From NCBI GenBank assembly GCA_025765595.1, contig JAIVFH010000031.1:248001-312000 (forward strand): a DNA stretch of 64,000 nt, read 5' to 3'. This document shows, piece after piece, positions 1-11,809 of the stretch (position 1 is the stretch's first letter; each line of letters starts with the position of its first letter). The position numbers and the translations under genes are program-made. Origin of the DNA: Obelidium mucronatum. Its lineage: Eukaryota > Chytridiomycota > Chytridiomycetes > Chytridiales > Chytriomycetaceae. The notes beneath the pieces are model-generated. The model searched no databases. It was given only the letters and a program-made list of their open reading frames with translations, and had not been told where the DNA came from.

Positions 1-168
1 TGGCATTTTGGTGAAAAAATATTTAAGTGAAAAAAAACGCAAGCAAAAAATAAAAAAAAAAGCCGAAGCTAAAACACAACCATAAAGCACCCTCATAAAG
101 CACCTTGGTAAGCCCTTTTGGAGCACCTGTTACACGGTGTTCTAACATCAGTGTCACACAAGAAGAAA

Positions 169-2424
169 ATGCAGGTTTGGGGTGAAATCAAAGGTGGATG
201 GAGATGCAATGTTTGTCAAGTGATCTTGGCCAATCTTCCACCTTCCATGCAACAAAGACATGAAGCTTCGCAAAAACATACAAGTCAACTTCCAAGTTTT
301 CTCCGTGCCAACGTCATCCACAAAACGGAAAAAGGTATATTATTAATTTATTAATTTAATCAATTTTTTACCAGTTCGAGCAACATCAATATTCTAAGAC
401 GATGCCGTACTAGAGAGCCGTGATAGTGTTGAGCAAGATGATAGTCCTGATCCAGATTATTCAGACAAACCCGATTTTTCCATCACTGAGAACAGACAAC
501 GTGCCGAGTCCCACGCTGCATGTGCAGAATCACATGCCAATTCAAAAACTGATACACATGCTAATTCCCACGAGGACTCTCTAGCTGGTTCACAGGCTGA
601 TTCAAGTGATGATTCACATATTGGTTCCCTGACTGCTTCAGAACCTGATTTAAATGCAGATACAGATGACGAATTTAGCTCAGATTCAGAGTTCAGTGTC
701 AATCATAATAGTCAGCGTCAATCAGAAGATGAGGAGGAAGAATTGGAAGATGCTGATTTCATTCTCGAGACTCGAGATTCCGCATATTCAGGCTGGAATC
801 ATCTGAACACTGAAAATTGGTCGCGCGGAAAATTTTTTCCATTCGGATCACTTCACGAATTTAAACTTTCAAAGCTTTTTTCACGCACAAGATCTGTCAT
901 GTACTCTAGGGATCAGGAAACTGAAATTCTTGACGTGTTTCGTACAGTTGTGCCTGATTTACCTCCCCACAACCGCATTCTGAGTCTTCGATCCACTGTG
1001 CGGGAATTATTAAATGTCCATCCTAGAGAGTGGAAATTGTCGCCGACTGTTTCTGTCTTCTATATTCCTATTGCTACGTCTATTCGATTGGTTTTCGGCA
1101 ATCCTCGAATTCGTGCAAAATTGAACGTTATTCTGGTTGAAAAGGAAACTCAATCTGAACTTTGGGAAAGCTCTCGTTGGAAGGAAAGTATTCAAACGCC
1201 CATGGTTCAAATCATTCAAAACAATGAACCACTTCATATATTCATTGACGAAGTCTATTTTATCAAAGAAATAGAAGGATTTTTACCTTTCACATTTGTA
1301 AAAGATGAAAATGGCAGTTTATTTGCTATTGGATTTTCTGTTTTATTTGATTTAGATTCGGAATTTTGGTTAATTTCTGCTGATGTTAAAAAAGCTCCTG
1401 TGGAAGAATTAAAACACTGGTTCATGTGTCCCATAGGGACAAAAATATTGTGGGAGACAGAAAATGGTAAAGACGCTGAATTGGAAACATCCATAAGGAA
1501 CGGTTCCAAACTTCGAGAAAAGGCTGCTGGAAAACGAGTATTTGTAGCTCCGATTTGTTTATTCAATGATGACACAAGTGGAAACGTTTCAAAGAAGTGG
1601 AACAAATATGAGTTGCTGGAGTTTACACTCGCTGGACTGCCTTTTCATGATATTCAGCAGCTGAATAATATCAACTGGATTTTCGTGAATTTGTTCAGGT
1701 TGCTCCATTTGTGCTTGCAAACCTTGTTAATCGTGCAGAACTTGAAATGTGGAGATGGATGTCCTTTTTCACATCAACTTTGTATTGCTCTCATGTTGAT
1801 AAGAATTCTGCGGCCAGTGTCAATGCCGTCTTGGATCAATTTATTCTTGCAGCGGCAAAGACAAAGCACTTTGAAGGCCTAGTTCGCCCAAAACTTCATT
1901 TATTGCGACATGCCCCATACTTCATTGAACGATATGGACCATTACGAAATGTAGCAAGTGAAAATTTTGAAGGAAACAACAAAGTAGTTCGTAATGCTGT
2001 CATTCACTCAAATCGCCACAATACTTCAAAAGATGTTGCTGTGACTTTTGCAACTGACCTTTGCCTTTGTTATCTTAGTGACGGAGGGTACTATAAACTG
2101 GCCAATACATACCATCAAAATCCACACTTGATAGGTCCAGTATTCAAAGCCACGCATTCCAAAAAATTTAAAGTTCAAGATTTTATTACTGCAAAAGTTG
2201 ATGGGGTCTCTTGTATATTCCGTGTGACATCAGTAAATCTTGAAAATGTCGACACAATTGAAACTCTTCAATACACTATCACTCAGCAGTCCCACTTGGG
2301 TTGTCCTAAAATTCATAAGTCTTCAACACAGACAAAGGTGTCAATCGAATCAGCAGAGTTAGTAAATGTCCAACACTTTTGCAACTTAAATTATTTTTCT
2401 TCTTTAAATGTTTTAAAATCTTAA
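169..2424 (+). pseudogene. Plavaka/KDZ-type transposase, internally deleted and frame-broken
   Basis: From the ATG at 169 a short exon encodes a C-x2-C-x12-H-x5-H zinc-finger-like motif. It joins through an intron at 335-398 (64 bp) to an acidic Ser/Asp/Glu-rich linker (399-750) and then the transposase body. At about 1560-1680 it has the DDTSGN..SK.WNK....TLAGLP signature typical of fungal Plavaka-type transposases, followed by NINWIFV. At about 1690-1700 the reading frame changes and the protein resumes in the C-terminal part (VAPFVLANLV, then RYGPLRNVASENFEGNN and SNRHNTSKDVA, matching the family's ERYES/SNRQAPS.D region). The catalytic middle is therefore missing, which indicates a deletion that also shifted frame. 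The copy is very unlikely to make active enzyme. A spliced fusion across the junction is a less likely alternative. Confidence 0.65.
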
Positions 2425-2428
2425 AAAA

Positions 2429-2469
2429 ATGTTCTCAAATATTTTAAAGTCAAAAATATTTGAAAACAT
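2429..2469. repeat. AT-rich inverted repeat (hairpin) near transposon right end
   Basis: Two arms of about 17-18 bases, reading ATGTTCTCAAATATTTT and its near-perfect inverse complement, flank a short AAAGTC-type spacer. The repeat starts right after the transposase stop codon and lies just inside the proposed right terminus, so it is most simply a subterminal transposon repeat. A transcription or polyadenylation role cannot be excluded. Confidence 0.6.
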
Positions 2470-2492
2470 TTTTTTCCTCCGGGGGTGTAGTG

Positions 2493-3030
2493 GAAGCACT
2501 TGGGAATGGTCTCTCCAGATCTTTGGAAGCGTTCCTGTGTGTCTCGGGTGGCAAACATCCTGTTTGTGCCATCAAGAAGAAAGACCACTACAACTCCAAG
2601 TTACAACAAGGAGAGTCATAACAACAAAAGCAATTTACTCAAATGTTTCAACATCCATTAACAAGTTCTCATTTGCACCAGCAAACCATAACAACGTGCT
2701 TGGTTTGGAATAATACTGACTCCCGAACACACTGGAAAGTTTGCTGTGACCATTTTGGGCAGTGCTCTCTCAATTCCGACATTAGATCAAAAGATCTCAA
2801 GTGGATCACAGGTGTTGCCTGATTGGAGTGATATTGAAGAAACAAACATACACACGCATTTTGCATCATTTTGATTGGGCTACCTGTTTGAATTCCAGAT
2901 GGCCTTATTGAGTGATTTCTTGTATGTTGGACTTACCAAAAAAAGTACCTGCTAAATAAAGTCAGTGCCAGACTGTCAACAGCTGCACATCACTTGGTTC
3001 AATCCCATTTTGATTACTTTATTCAAAAAA
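2493..3030. other. Intergenic, no supported gene
   Basis: This stretch separates the transposon remnant from the 3' end of the YME2 homologue. The short open frames here lack recognisable motifs or coherent splice structure. A GGTTCAATCC at about 2997 resembles a tRNA B box, but no cloverleaf can be built around it. Confidence 0.5.
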
Positions 3031-6000
3031 TTACTCCAGCTTGACAACCCTCTTCAACCGTCTCTCTTCAGTATCATATGCATACAACTTGGTGTGGCAT
3101 TCCCCAATCAACTGCGCCAAGAAATTCACACGCCCTGTCAATTCACCACTAGACCACAATCCCATACGATCAGTTGCAATTTGGCCCGTCAAAGTTGCCA
3201 GCTCCTTTTCATACTGCGCCACCTTTACCAATTCATCACCCATCAAGACCTTGACTGTTTTGAGTCCCATAATTGCAGCGTACTTCTTGTCATTCAAAAG
3301 ACGTGTGAATGCAGTTTTGTGAACAGGTCTGCCAGCTCTGATGGTGTATGGACGACCTGTGTACAAATATAAGGAATGGAGAAGAGGAAAAAACGTTAAA
3401 AAAGAAAAAAAATCCTACCTTCTTGCAACCCAACACTGATCAATCCCGCCCGTTCAATAGCCTGAATTGGACTCTCATCGCCCCTTAAACAGAGGGTGGA
3501 ATCTCAAATCATCATACGAGACTTCATCATACTTTGTAAGCAACTGAATAATCTTCCACATTTGCACAGCATTCCAATCCTTCTTTCCAGCAACATCACC
3601 ACCTGCAGACAACCCAACGTCTTCAAATAATCCAATCTTGCGGATTTCCGTCTCGGTTCTCACCACAATGTCATTGAATGCTTTCCTAACGGCGGCTGTC
3701 AATTCTTCAGGCGTTGCACTAGCAGCGTCGCTCAAGTCGACTTGGTGTTCCCCACTGCGGTTCAGTCGGAGCTTTTTGAGCAGCGATGTATCGCCGGCTA
3801 CAACTGCTCGATGGCGTTGAGCCTTCAAGGCGGCTTTGGTTTTTTGCATGAGTTGCTCAAGATCACTCAAACGCCCTCCTAACGCTCGAATGTACTCTTC
3901 AAGCTCAGTTGGGAGTTTCTGTGTTGGTTGGAGACCGAGGCGGCGGTAGGCATACGTAATGGAGGAGTTGTAAGATGCATCGGCCAATGTAATTGTATCA
4001 ACAGTTCTGCTTGGAATAGCTTGAGGTTTTTTTTGTTTTGTTTTAGCAAATTCGGAGTAAAAAGGCCAATTGAAACCAACCTCTTCCCAAAAACTTGACA
4101 GCTGCTGGATTGTCACTCAAGAAAACAACTTGAGCAATGTGGAGTTCCGTGAGAGAAGCAGCCCATTCGGCAGCCATTTCATAAACAAACGCTTGTTTTG
4201 CCTTTTCGTTTGACAAGAACCCTTCAATCACAACAATCGGATATTGAATCTCTGGAACAGAAGCGAGAATATTTTCAGCATCGGAAATTTCATTCAAGCT
4301 GGCAGCACGCGAGTGGGTCAAGTGATGGTGGTTGTCAACTGCAGATTCGTTCCTAACGACTTGAGAGGACCGTAATGCTGTTCATTGCGATAGTCGCAAT
4401 TTCAAAGATCTTGCGCACTTGCGACTCTACAGTAGATGAAAATCCTGTGGACAAAGTAGAGCCCGTATTTCAGCTTTTTTTGTTGTTGCATGATACAGAA
4501 TACCACTGACCTGCTTTCACCCCAGTTCCAGCAGTTACTAAGGTATCCAACACAGCACCAGAGCTTACAGTCCAGTTGAACATTGGGAAACAACCGATTT
4601 GCGATGCCAAACGATTCAGCATAACATGGTCTGGTTGATTAATGAGGTCATCCAAATTAATTCTCAAAACGTAAGGCTCCGTCTTTGTGCATTTTTCAAT
4701 CAAATCGCCAGAACGAGTTCCCTTAGGTCCATGAATCAACATGGCAGTTTCTACAAAGGGGTATTAAAACAAACAGGAAAAAAAAATATATAAACATAAA
4801 CATGTATCAAAACGAGAAACAAATAAATAAGACAAAATACCTGGTGTATCTTTCAAATACATCATCAACTTTGCTTCATGTTCCTTTCTCTCCAACAACG
4901 CATCCGAAATACCATTTGCCTCGTCATCTTGGCCCTGTTCAGACTTTGGCAACTCGCCGTAGACAAGGTTCATCACAGAGTCCTTGACGAATTCAATAAC
5001 ATCATGAAGGCGTGACGAATACTTTTGGACACTGAAGCGCTCGGTAATCGTGTTTGTAACAAAGAAGACTCTCATTGGGTCAAAGATGAGGAACGAAATG
5101 AAAGCCAAAATAGCCAAAATGATTGGGAACTATTTTTGATGGAAGAAAACAACAATGTTTTTTAAAAAAAATTAAAAAACATGACCCGAAAGAAAGAGAA
5201 AAGATGTTTACACTGATTCTGGGATGATCGCGCACAAAGTTGAAGATCACATTCCGTGGAAGAGCGGGTTCGTAGGATACAAACACAGTAGTTCCATCAA
5301 TCGTTTTTCCATTCATACAGACTCTTGCAGAAGTAGCCGCGCGAGAACTCAAGAATTGAATGTGTCCGACTTTTGGAGAGTCCTTGGCTGCGCCGGGTTG
5401 GACAACGACAGAATCAATCTTTCCAAATCCTCTGAATTCATTGTAGAGTTGTTCGATTGGGAGTTCTGGGCCCTTGAAGGTCAAATTGATGCTATCAAAA
5501 AAAAAAATGATAAAAAGAGTAAGCACGAAAAAAAAAAAAATGTGGATTCAATGGGTGCAAAAAAAAAAGCTCACCGAGATGAAGGGATGCTCGATCGAAG
5601 ATCTTCGATCCATGGTACTCCTTCGACAGGATGCGCTTTTAACTTTGTTCCCAGAGTCAAGAGTGATCGCAATCCAGACTTCCCGTCAACATACTTATCG
5701 ATCGTTTCAAATGCTTCCTTCTTGTCTCCTTCGTACAAGAAACGGACTAATAGACCTCCTTCCTAAAAGAAAAAAAGAAAGAAAAAAAGAAAAGAATCAG
5801 TTAAAAAGAAAAATAAAGCAGTTGTGGCAAACCTTAATTGATGAGACTGAATTCAAGTAAGTGAAGCGACCCTTGAATTCTTCTGCGGGAGGGATCATAA
5901 TTTTCTTGGCATCTTCCTTCAATTGGTTGGCGTAAAACCGGGCGTAGACATGACGTGGGTCCCACCTTGAATTAGGTTGTTCAACCACCAACCACAAAAG

Positions 6001-6310
6001 ACACACCTTTTAAAAAAAAAAAGTGGTACCTCGACAGCTTAACTGGGAACACTCCCTCGAACCAAATAGCCAATGGTGTTCCCTTTGGAGGAGCTTCAGT
6101 TGCAGTGATTGTCGAGGCAGAAGGACTGGCCACACTTGTGTTAGACGCCAGCCTTCGATCAACCTTCAACTTTGTTGTAGCGTATGCGCCGCTCGTTGAA
6201 GACAAACGAAACGGCAGAACACTTCCGAGTGCATTGAATTGATGTGCTGTGGTGAACTTGAGCTGGTGTTGGAGACCCAGCGGCCTTATGAGCAGTGCGA
6301 TATTTCGCAT
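3031..6310 (-). CDS. YME2: Yme2/RNA12-like mitochondrial inner-membrane protein (one apparent frameshift)
   Basis: Nine exons on the minus strand: 6310-6030, 5965-5833, 5762-5575, 5491-5212, 5129-4841, 4750-4511, 4377-4081, 4019-3419, 3356-3031. Phases agree throughout except for one +1 slip in a GGGG run (plus 3481-3484), where reading three Gs would join ..FHPLFK to GDESPIQAIERAGLI. The product is about 877 residues, close to the known length of yeast Yme2. An N-terminal basic/hydroxylated region resembles a mitochondrial presequence. An RRM-like segment follows (exon 4: INLTFKGPELPIEQLYNEF, then VGHIQFLSSRAA). One transmembrane helix begins exon 5 (FPIILAILAFISFLIF), and an NTPase-like domain starts at MLIHGPKGTRSG. 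Yme2 family proteins act in inner-membrane and mtDNA/nucleoid maintenance. The frameshift is either an assembly error or an early null allele. Confidence 0.85.
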
Positions 6311-6375
6311 AAAGAAAATTTGAGCATTTCCTTGCCACGTTGTTCCTCATTATAACCCTTCCGATAAATGGCTTT

Positions 6376-7880
6376 TTATTTCAAATCCACATATTTGGAC
6401 AATGAGTCAGTTCCATTTGTTGGAATGGAGCTTTTCAATCGCAATAATGTCGATAGCAAGCCGTGAATCTCAACGTTTTTGAATGCGGGGATCTCTTCCG
6501 GAATCGTCTTGAATGCCGGACCGCCTGCCAAGAATATAGCTCGCATATCTGGATGAGAATTGTTATAGCCATGCATTCCCTTGATATCGAAGGGCTTGCT
6601 CAAAACTCCTTGCACGCGTTTAGAGACTGCCCAACCCTAATCCATTTAAAACATCAGAGTTGGCCTATCTTTTGGAGGGAGGTTTAAGAATCAATCAAAG
6701 GAAAGAAACTCACGGGTTCAGGAAGAACGACAATCGGGCCAATTCTCTCATTTCCACGATACTCAAATTCCGCAGGACAATCATCCCGTTTCCACACTTG
6801 CCAGTTCCCACTCGTCAGACTTGCCTGTTTCCAATGATGAAACAATTCATTGAGATCTTCTCCTTCGTTTGGGTAAACGTGAACGACAACGTCATCCACA
6901 ATAGAAAACCTCGCGCTATCCACAAAATCATCCAAAAACACAAACTTCTCACGCGTATTTCCAAGCCCCATCCCGTGATCCGAAACAACCACGACATTCA
7001 CAACATCCCACCAATTCCTACCACTCAAGCCTTCAACTCCTTTCAGGAGCCGCAAGATGCTAGCATCCAAATCCTTCAGCTCCTTTTCCACTTGTTTCGA
7101 TTCAGGACCGTACATGTGGCCTGCGTGATCAACATCACTCAAATACAGCCCCAAAAACACAGGTCTCTCATGATCAGCCGCATTCAACCACTGCAACCCT
7201 AAATCAACTCTCCCCACATGATCCACTCTCCAATCCCACTCTCTCGCGAAACTAGGTGCAACACCACGTATCGTGGCAGTCGAGCCCGGCCACATGACGA
7301 CTCCCGTAGGCACATTTTCCCGTTCAGACGTGCACCAAATGGGTTCGCCTGCCTCCCACCAAAAAGACTGCTTCTGAGACGTGAAGTCCATGTAATCAAA
7401 AGTAAGGTTTGTTGGCTTGTCGCGAAAAAGGTTCCCGACGATCCCGTGGACGGATGGGTATAGGCCTGTAACGATTGTGTAGTGGTTCGGCCAAGTGAGG
7501 GTTGGGAAGGATGGTATCATGTAAGGAGCGTGGATCCCGTGAGATGCTTTTTTTTTTGTGGCGTTTTTTTTGTTTGTTTTTTGGTTTTTTGGTAAGAGCG
7601 CGACTGCGGGATACATGGGTTGGTGAACTTTACCAATGGCTTGAAGGGTTGGAGTGATGCCTCTTTTCAAGTATTCGGCACGTACTCCATCCAGGGAAAT
7701 GAGGATGGTGGTTCTTGAGTCAAAGGTGATAAAGGAGGACGAAGGGTGTTGGGATGCCGTCATTGCCAAGATGGACAACAATATGGCGGTTCCACAGATA
7801 CATAGCCATGTACTCCTTCTACTCTTGTTGTTTGTAGATTGGGGTTGAGGTGACGTCAAAAGTGGTGTTGTTTCTGACAT
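6376..7880 (-). CDS. NPP1: Ectonucleotide pyrophosphatase/phosphodiesterase (type II membrane protein)
   Basis: Two exons, 7880-6714 and 6636-6376, give about 475 residues. The ATG at 7880 is chosen because the frame upstream has no ATG. The N-terminus carries ETTPLL, a [D/E]xxxLL di-leucine sorting motif, then a single signal-anchor helix (about residues 25-42), so the catalytic domain should face the lumen or the outside. The alkaline-phosphatase-fold NPP signatures are present in order: ISLDGVR (metal Asp), TLTWPNHYTIVTGLYPSVHGIVGN (nucleophile Thr), SDVDHAGHMYGP, VVVSDHGM, and in exon 2 HPDMRAIFLAGGPAFK. All expected metal ligands appear intact. Family enzymes hydrolyse nucleotide pyrophosphate/phosphodiester bonds, and some act on phospholipids; the substrate here is not deducible. 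The di-leucine suggests endolysosomal or vacuolar delivery. The symbol follows the yeast NPP1 relative. Confidence 0.88.
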
Positions 7881-7976
7881 ACTTTTTATTGAGAAAAGCA
7901 AAGCAACTCTGCGCAAAAACCGAGAACAGACTGAACAGGCTCAAAACAGGGACGGCTTCGAAGATCGCGTCAAGGA

Positions 7977-9057
7977 TCATCTCACAAGAAGCGAAGGAAA
8001 TGTTGTGCGCAGCTCATGGCGCGCCCAAACTCTAAATTCGCAAACAAGCTCAACAGGGACAGCATAAGTTTTGACGCGGGTTTTTGTGGCTTTGATGATG
8101 CATTGCTGTTCAAACAGCGACAAGTTGTCGATCTTGTACTTGAGCCATCTCTTGACTCCCACTTTGATCATCACGCGGTCATTTGCAGACATGTTCTTGT
8201 ATTCTGGCATTAGTTTTTGGATTATTCTGGCAGGAGAGAGTTAAATTTGATATTGGCACTGGTTGATTTTGACTCAACTTGTTGTAACGAATCACTCGGG
8301 TGTAAGGATTCTGATGCTCCACATCATCATCGTTGAGATTGCAATTATCCAAATAACTGTAATCATTATCATCATCGCGATCACCGTCAAGATCTTCGTC
8401 TTCATCTTTTGTAGCCCCGACAGTAGTCACAGAAGCGGTGGTGGTGGCTGAGTCGCTTACATCTGAATTGGAAGTAGCAGTGTCATGGTTCCCATAGCAA
8501 TCCTTCATGTACTCTAAAAAAGAAGGAATAAAAGATTCTGGAATCCCAGCAGTGTATCGGGTTGTATTCACGGGGCGCTTGCGAGAGCCAATCTGACCTT
8601 GAACAAAGACGTGTGAGATGCCCATTTCTTCGCGGAAACGCTTGCACTTGAGGCTTGCAACAGCAAAAGAAACGAATTCAGGATCGACAAGTCTCACAAT
8701 GTCAGTCCATGCTCGGTAACGTAGGGTGTTGGGTGTGTTGTTTGCAAGACGCGTTTCAGGAGGCTTCGGAAACGGCGCCAATGAAGCTGAAGACAGCAAC
8801 GCATTGAATGGTCTGTTTTTTGCGGGAGTAACTGGGGGCGTTTTTCCTGATGATTCAGCCAAGAGACATGTGAGGTGGGAGACATGGTTTGACAAACAGC
8901 TGAGGTCCGCTTTCAGAGAGAGCACGCGTTTTTCAGCCTCGCTCAGGCAGCAGCGCTGGTCGGCAATTGTCTCTAGCGAATGTGCATGCAGCCGCTGGAA
9001 CGACAGCGTCGCTGTGGGATTTGTGGAGAGTGAGAGTATTGACATCATTTCTTGCAT
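7977..9057 (-). CDS. Uncharacterised protein with central coiled coil and acidic linker
   Basis: Exon 1 is 9057-8279 and exon 2 is 8226-7977 (52-bp intron; phase 2 joins ..RVIRYNK to IIQKLMPEYKNMS), about 342 residues. I do not recognise the family. Visible parts are an N-terminal heptad-like stretch (EAEKRVLSLKADLSCLSNHV), a basic conserved-looking segment (DIVRLVDPEFVSFAVASLKC), an Asp/Glu/Asn-rich low-complexity linker, and a C-terminal basic helical domain (RVMIKVGVKRWLKYKIDNLS). A nuclear, DNA-associated role would fit the charge pattern but is speculation. The start is uncertain: in-frame ATGs at 9093, 9057, 9048 and 9045 lie beside or within the start of the divergent FHA-BRCT gene at 9074. 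9057 is chosen as the first that does not overlap it. Confidence 0.6.
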
Positions 9058-9073
9058 TTCTTGGACGCCAAAA

Positions 9074-11753
9074 ATGTCGCGCAAAACGGTCATCACGGAC
9101 ACGGACAGCGAGAGCGACGCCGACGCGCAACCGCGCGGCGCCGAGCGCGTGCCGGCGTCTGCGCCCGGCTCGGCGGCGCGCGGCGGCGGCGGCGTGAACA
9201 GCAGCAGCGCCAGCGCGCCGAAGCCGCAGCTGGCCCACCGCGGCGCAGACAGCGACGCCGACGAAGACGCCGACGACGACGCCGACGCCGAAGACGACGC
9301 GGCGCTCGAGCGGCTGCGCGCCGAGTGTCTTGCGCACGTGGCGCTGTGTCTGGACGGCGCGGGCGGCGGCGGCGGCGGCGGCGCACACAAACACAGGCGC
9401 GCGGTAAGAAGCGGCTCTCTTGCGCGCGCGGCTAACCAGGCGCTTCTTCGACCAGCCCGTGGCCACGCTGCGCATCTTCGAGGGCGCCCAGGTGTCGTCC
9501 GAGATCGTCGTGCCCGTCTACGCCGGCTTCACTGTCCTCGGCCGCATCGTCAGGGATGTGTATGAAAACAATTCTCTGGAGTTCCCGTACGATGGCGTCT
9601 CGGCTGTTCACGCCCTTCTCGAAGTCACCCCACTTTCGGACACAACCAGCCTAACCCCAACAACCGAATATATTCATTTTGTCGAAGACCTGCATTCAAC
9701 CAATGAAACTTGTCTAGGTCCCGATGCTACTTATCCTTTGATTCCTCGAAGGGCCTATCAATTATCTCATGGCTCGTTTATTTCGTTTGGCCCTGTCAAG
9801 TGTATCTATGAATTTGCTTCTGCACCTCCCTCTTCTTCTGCTGTTGTTTCTCCTGTCGCTATTTCAAAGGTTTGTATTCGTTTTTTATTCTTTGCCGTCA
9901 AAGTCGTCGTATCTCATGTGTGGCAAAGCACGCGAATCCAAAATCCACACTCATCCAACCTTTTTTCTCCACTTGCAGCCTGAATTACGAGACCAGTCCA
10001 CCTCCACAACGTCATTCGGGATAGATGTGTCAACCAGCACAGAAGATTTAATTGATTCCTCGTCGCCTGTCCGGAAAAAGCCAACTACACCCACTGCATC
10101 CAATTCCGGAAGATTCAAAACACCATCTGCGTCAGCTTCACTACATAACTCTCTCAACTCAACATCAACACCGCAGTCGTCTCTCTTTGCGCCGACCCAA
10201 ATTATTCCTTCTCCAGTCAATGAGCCAACCCAACTTATATCTAATTTCGAAGTGAATGAAGATGACAATGATGGTGATTCAAATGGGACAGCAGAAGAGC
10301 CTGTAATCTTTGGAGGGATAACCAAAAAGGTCAATTTCAGGAATACAATTGTAGTTGACGGTGGTGGCACGACGGCATCTGTTTCTTCTCGACCTGCTCC
10401 ACTGGATCCTACTCTACTGGTTCACGACGACGATGAAGAAGCAGAAGAAGACGAAGGAGCAGCAAAAGGAAAGACCAAAATCAGTGAACAAATGTTGTAT
10501 GGAGGCGCAACGATGCCCATGGACATTGCAATGGGCGACTATGACGATGATGAATACGACGGCGACAATGATATGGATAATGGTGGAAATGACGGTTTTG
10601 AAAGCAAAACAGCAACCGATCCGATGCTTGTTGCTGGACCCACCGATCCAACTCAACTTGTTTCTTCAATGGAGGTGGATCCCACTCAATTGTTTATTCC
10701 ATCGGAAGGAGATGGGGATGGTGAGCGTATCAATAAGGGAGTTTCAGCCACGGATGCAACTCAAATGGTTCAAACGCTTGGAGTGGATCCGACTCTGGCG
10801 TTCGAACACGCTATGGAGGACGAAGAAGAACATAAAGAAGAATCCCACAATAACAGCAACAAAAACGGAAACAACGTTTCAATGGGTGTTGTTAATCTGA
10901 ACATGGAGACACAGGCAATTGGTGATTTTTACAATGATGATGATGAGGAGGAGGAGGATGAAAGTGGGAGCCAGGTTGATTTGATGGAGGAGGCTTTGGG
11001 GCAGGAGGAAAGAGTTTTGGCGATGCCCCAGGCCAAAACTTCCGCTCCTTCCCGAATAGTCATATCTGCGTCGCATTCCTCTGAAGCCACAGTTGATCTT
11101 CAATTGTCGCCACCCAAACCAATGGTGGTAAAGCCAATTGATGTTGGTGGTAACAGTTCAGATACAACCGATGCGGAAGAAAATGAAGATCCAGCAGCAA
11201 CACCGCGAGCAGCATTGGGAAGTGGGAGCAACAGTGGCAAGAGTAGTGGTAGCGGCTCATCAAAGTCGAAACCTATTGCGAAACCTGCCTTGTCGCCCGA
11301 CGAATTTCCAGTTGACGAAGAAGACCCTGATGATTCAATTGTGGAAGCCACGGCACCAGAGTTTGCCAGTTCCCCAATGGTTGTTGTGCAGAAGCAGAAG
11401 AAGGGGAAGGGGAAAATGAGTGTGGCAGAGAGTCCAGAGTTGCTTTTGACCGCCTCCAAAAAGGGGAAATCAAAATTGATTGTAGGGACTCCATCTGGTA
11501 CAGCCTCTCATGCGAGTGTATCTGAGATTGCATTGTCACAGAGTGGTGGTGGGAGGTCGAAGCGGAAAGCTGCGAGTAGTGCTGAATCTCGGATGCTGGC
11601 GATTCGAGAGAATGAGTTGGTGCCTTTGGCTTCTGCGCCTGTTTCACTTGATGTGAAGGTTGTTGGGGTGAGTGAAGATTTGGTAGAGAGGGAATCAAGG
11701 TATTTTTTTTCTTTTCGTGTTGGATTCTTTGTAATGTTTGCTGAATGTACAAC

Positions 11754-11809
<56 letters not shown>

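Larger units (their letters stand above)
1..2492 (+). mobile_element. CACTA/Plavaka-like DNA transposon remnant (left end outside the window)
   Basis: The block holds one degraded transposase gene (see 169-2424) in AT-rich surroundings. Sixty-odd bases after its stop lies TGTAGTG (2486-2492), the inverse complement of CACTACA. That is the terminal motif expected at the right end of CACTA-superfamily elements, and it is preceded by a G run. A near-perfect hairpin (2429-2469) lies just inside it, as subterminal repeats often do. The matching left terminus was not found and is presumably upstream of base 1. Assignment rests on the transposase motifs; the right boundary at 2492 is inferred, and no target-site duplication could be verified because only one end is present. 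Confidence 0.55.

Noticed and set aside
457..702. Ser/Glu-rich open frame on the minus strand
   Set aside because: It mirrors the repetitive acidic linker of the transposase read on the opposite strand, and it lacks independent support.
2470..2713. Open frame after the transposase stop as its true C-terminus
   Set aside because: It would require removing the hairpin region, no good splice sites frame it, and the CACTA-type terminus lies inside it.
2960..3012. Possible tRNA (GGTTCAATCC B-box-like sequence)
   Set aside because: No matching A box at the right distance, no T-arm stem around the loop, and no acceptor stem could be paired.
8726..9073. Upstream extension of the MDC1-like gene in the same frame
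   Set aside because: The frame is open upstream of 9074, but it is the antisense of the well-supported minus-strand gene; the ATG at 9074 is the simplest start.
9074..9540. Alternative long Arg-rich frames in the GC-rich island
   Set aside because: All frames stay open by composition alone. Only the frame that splices into the FHA domain is coherent.
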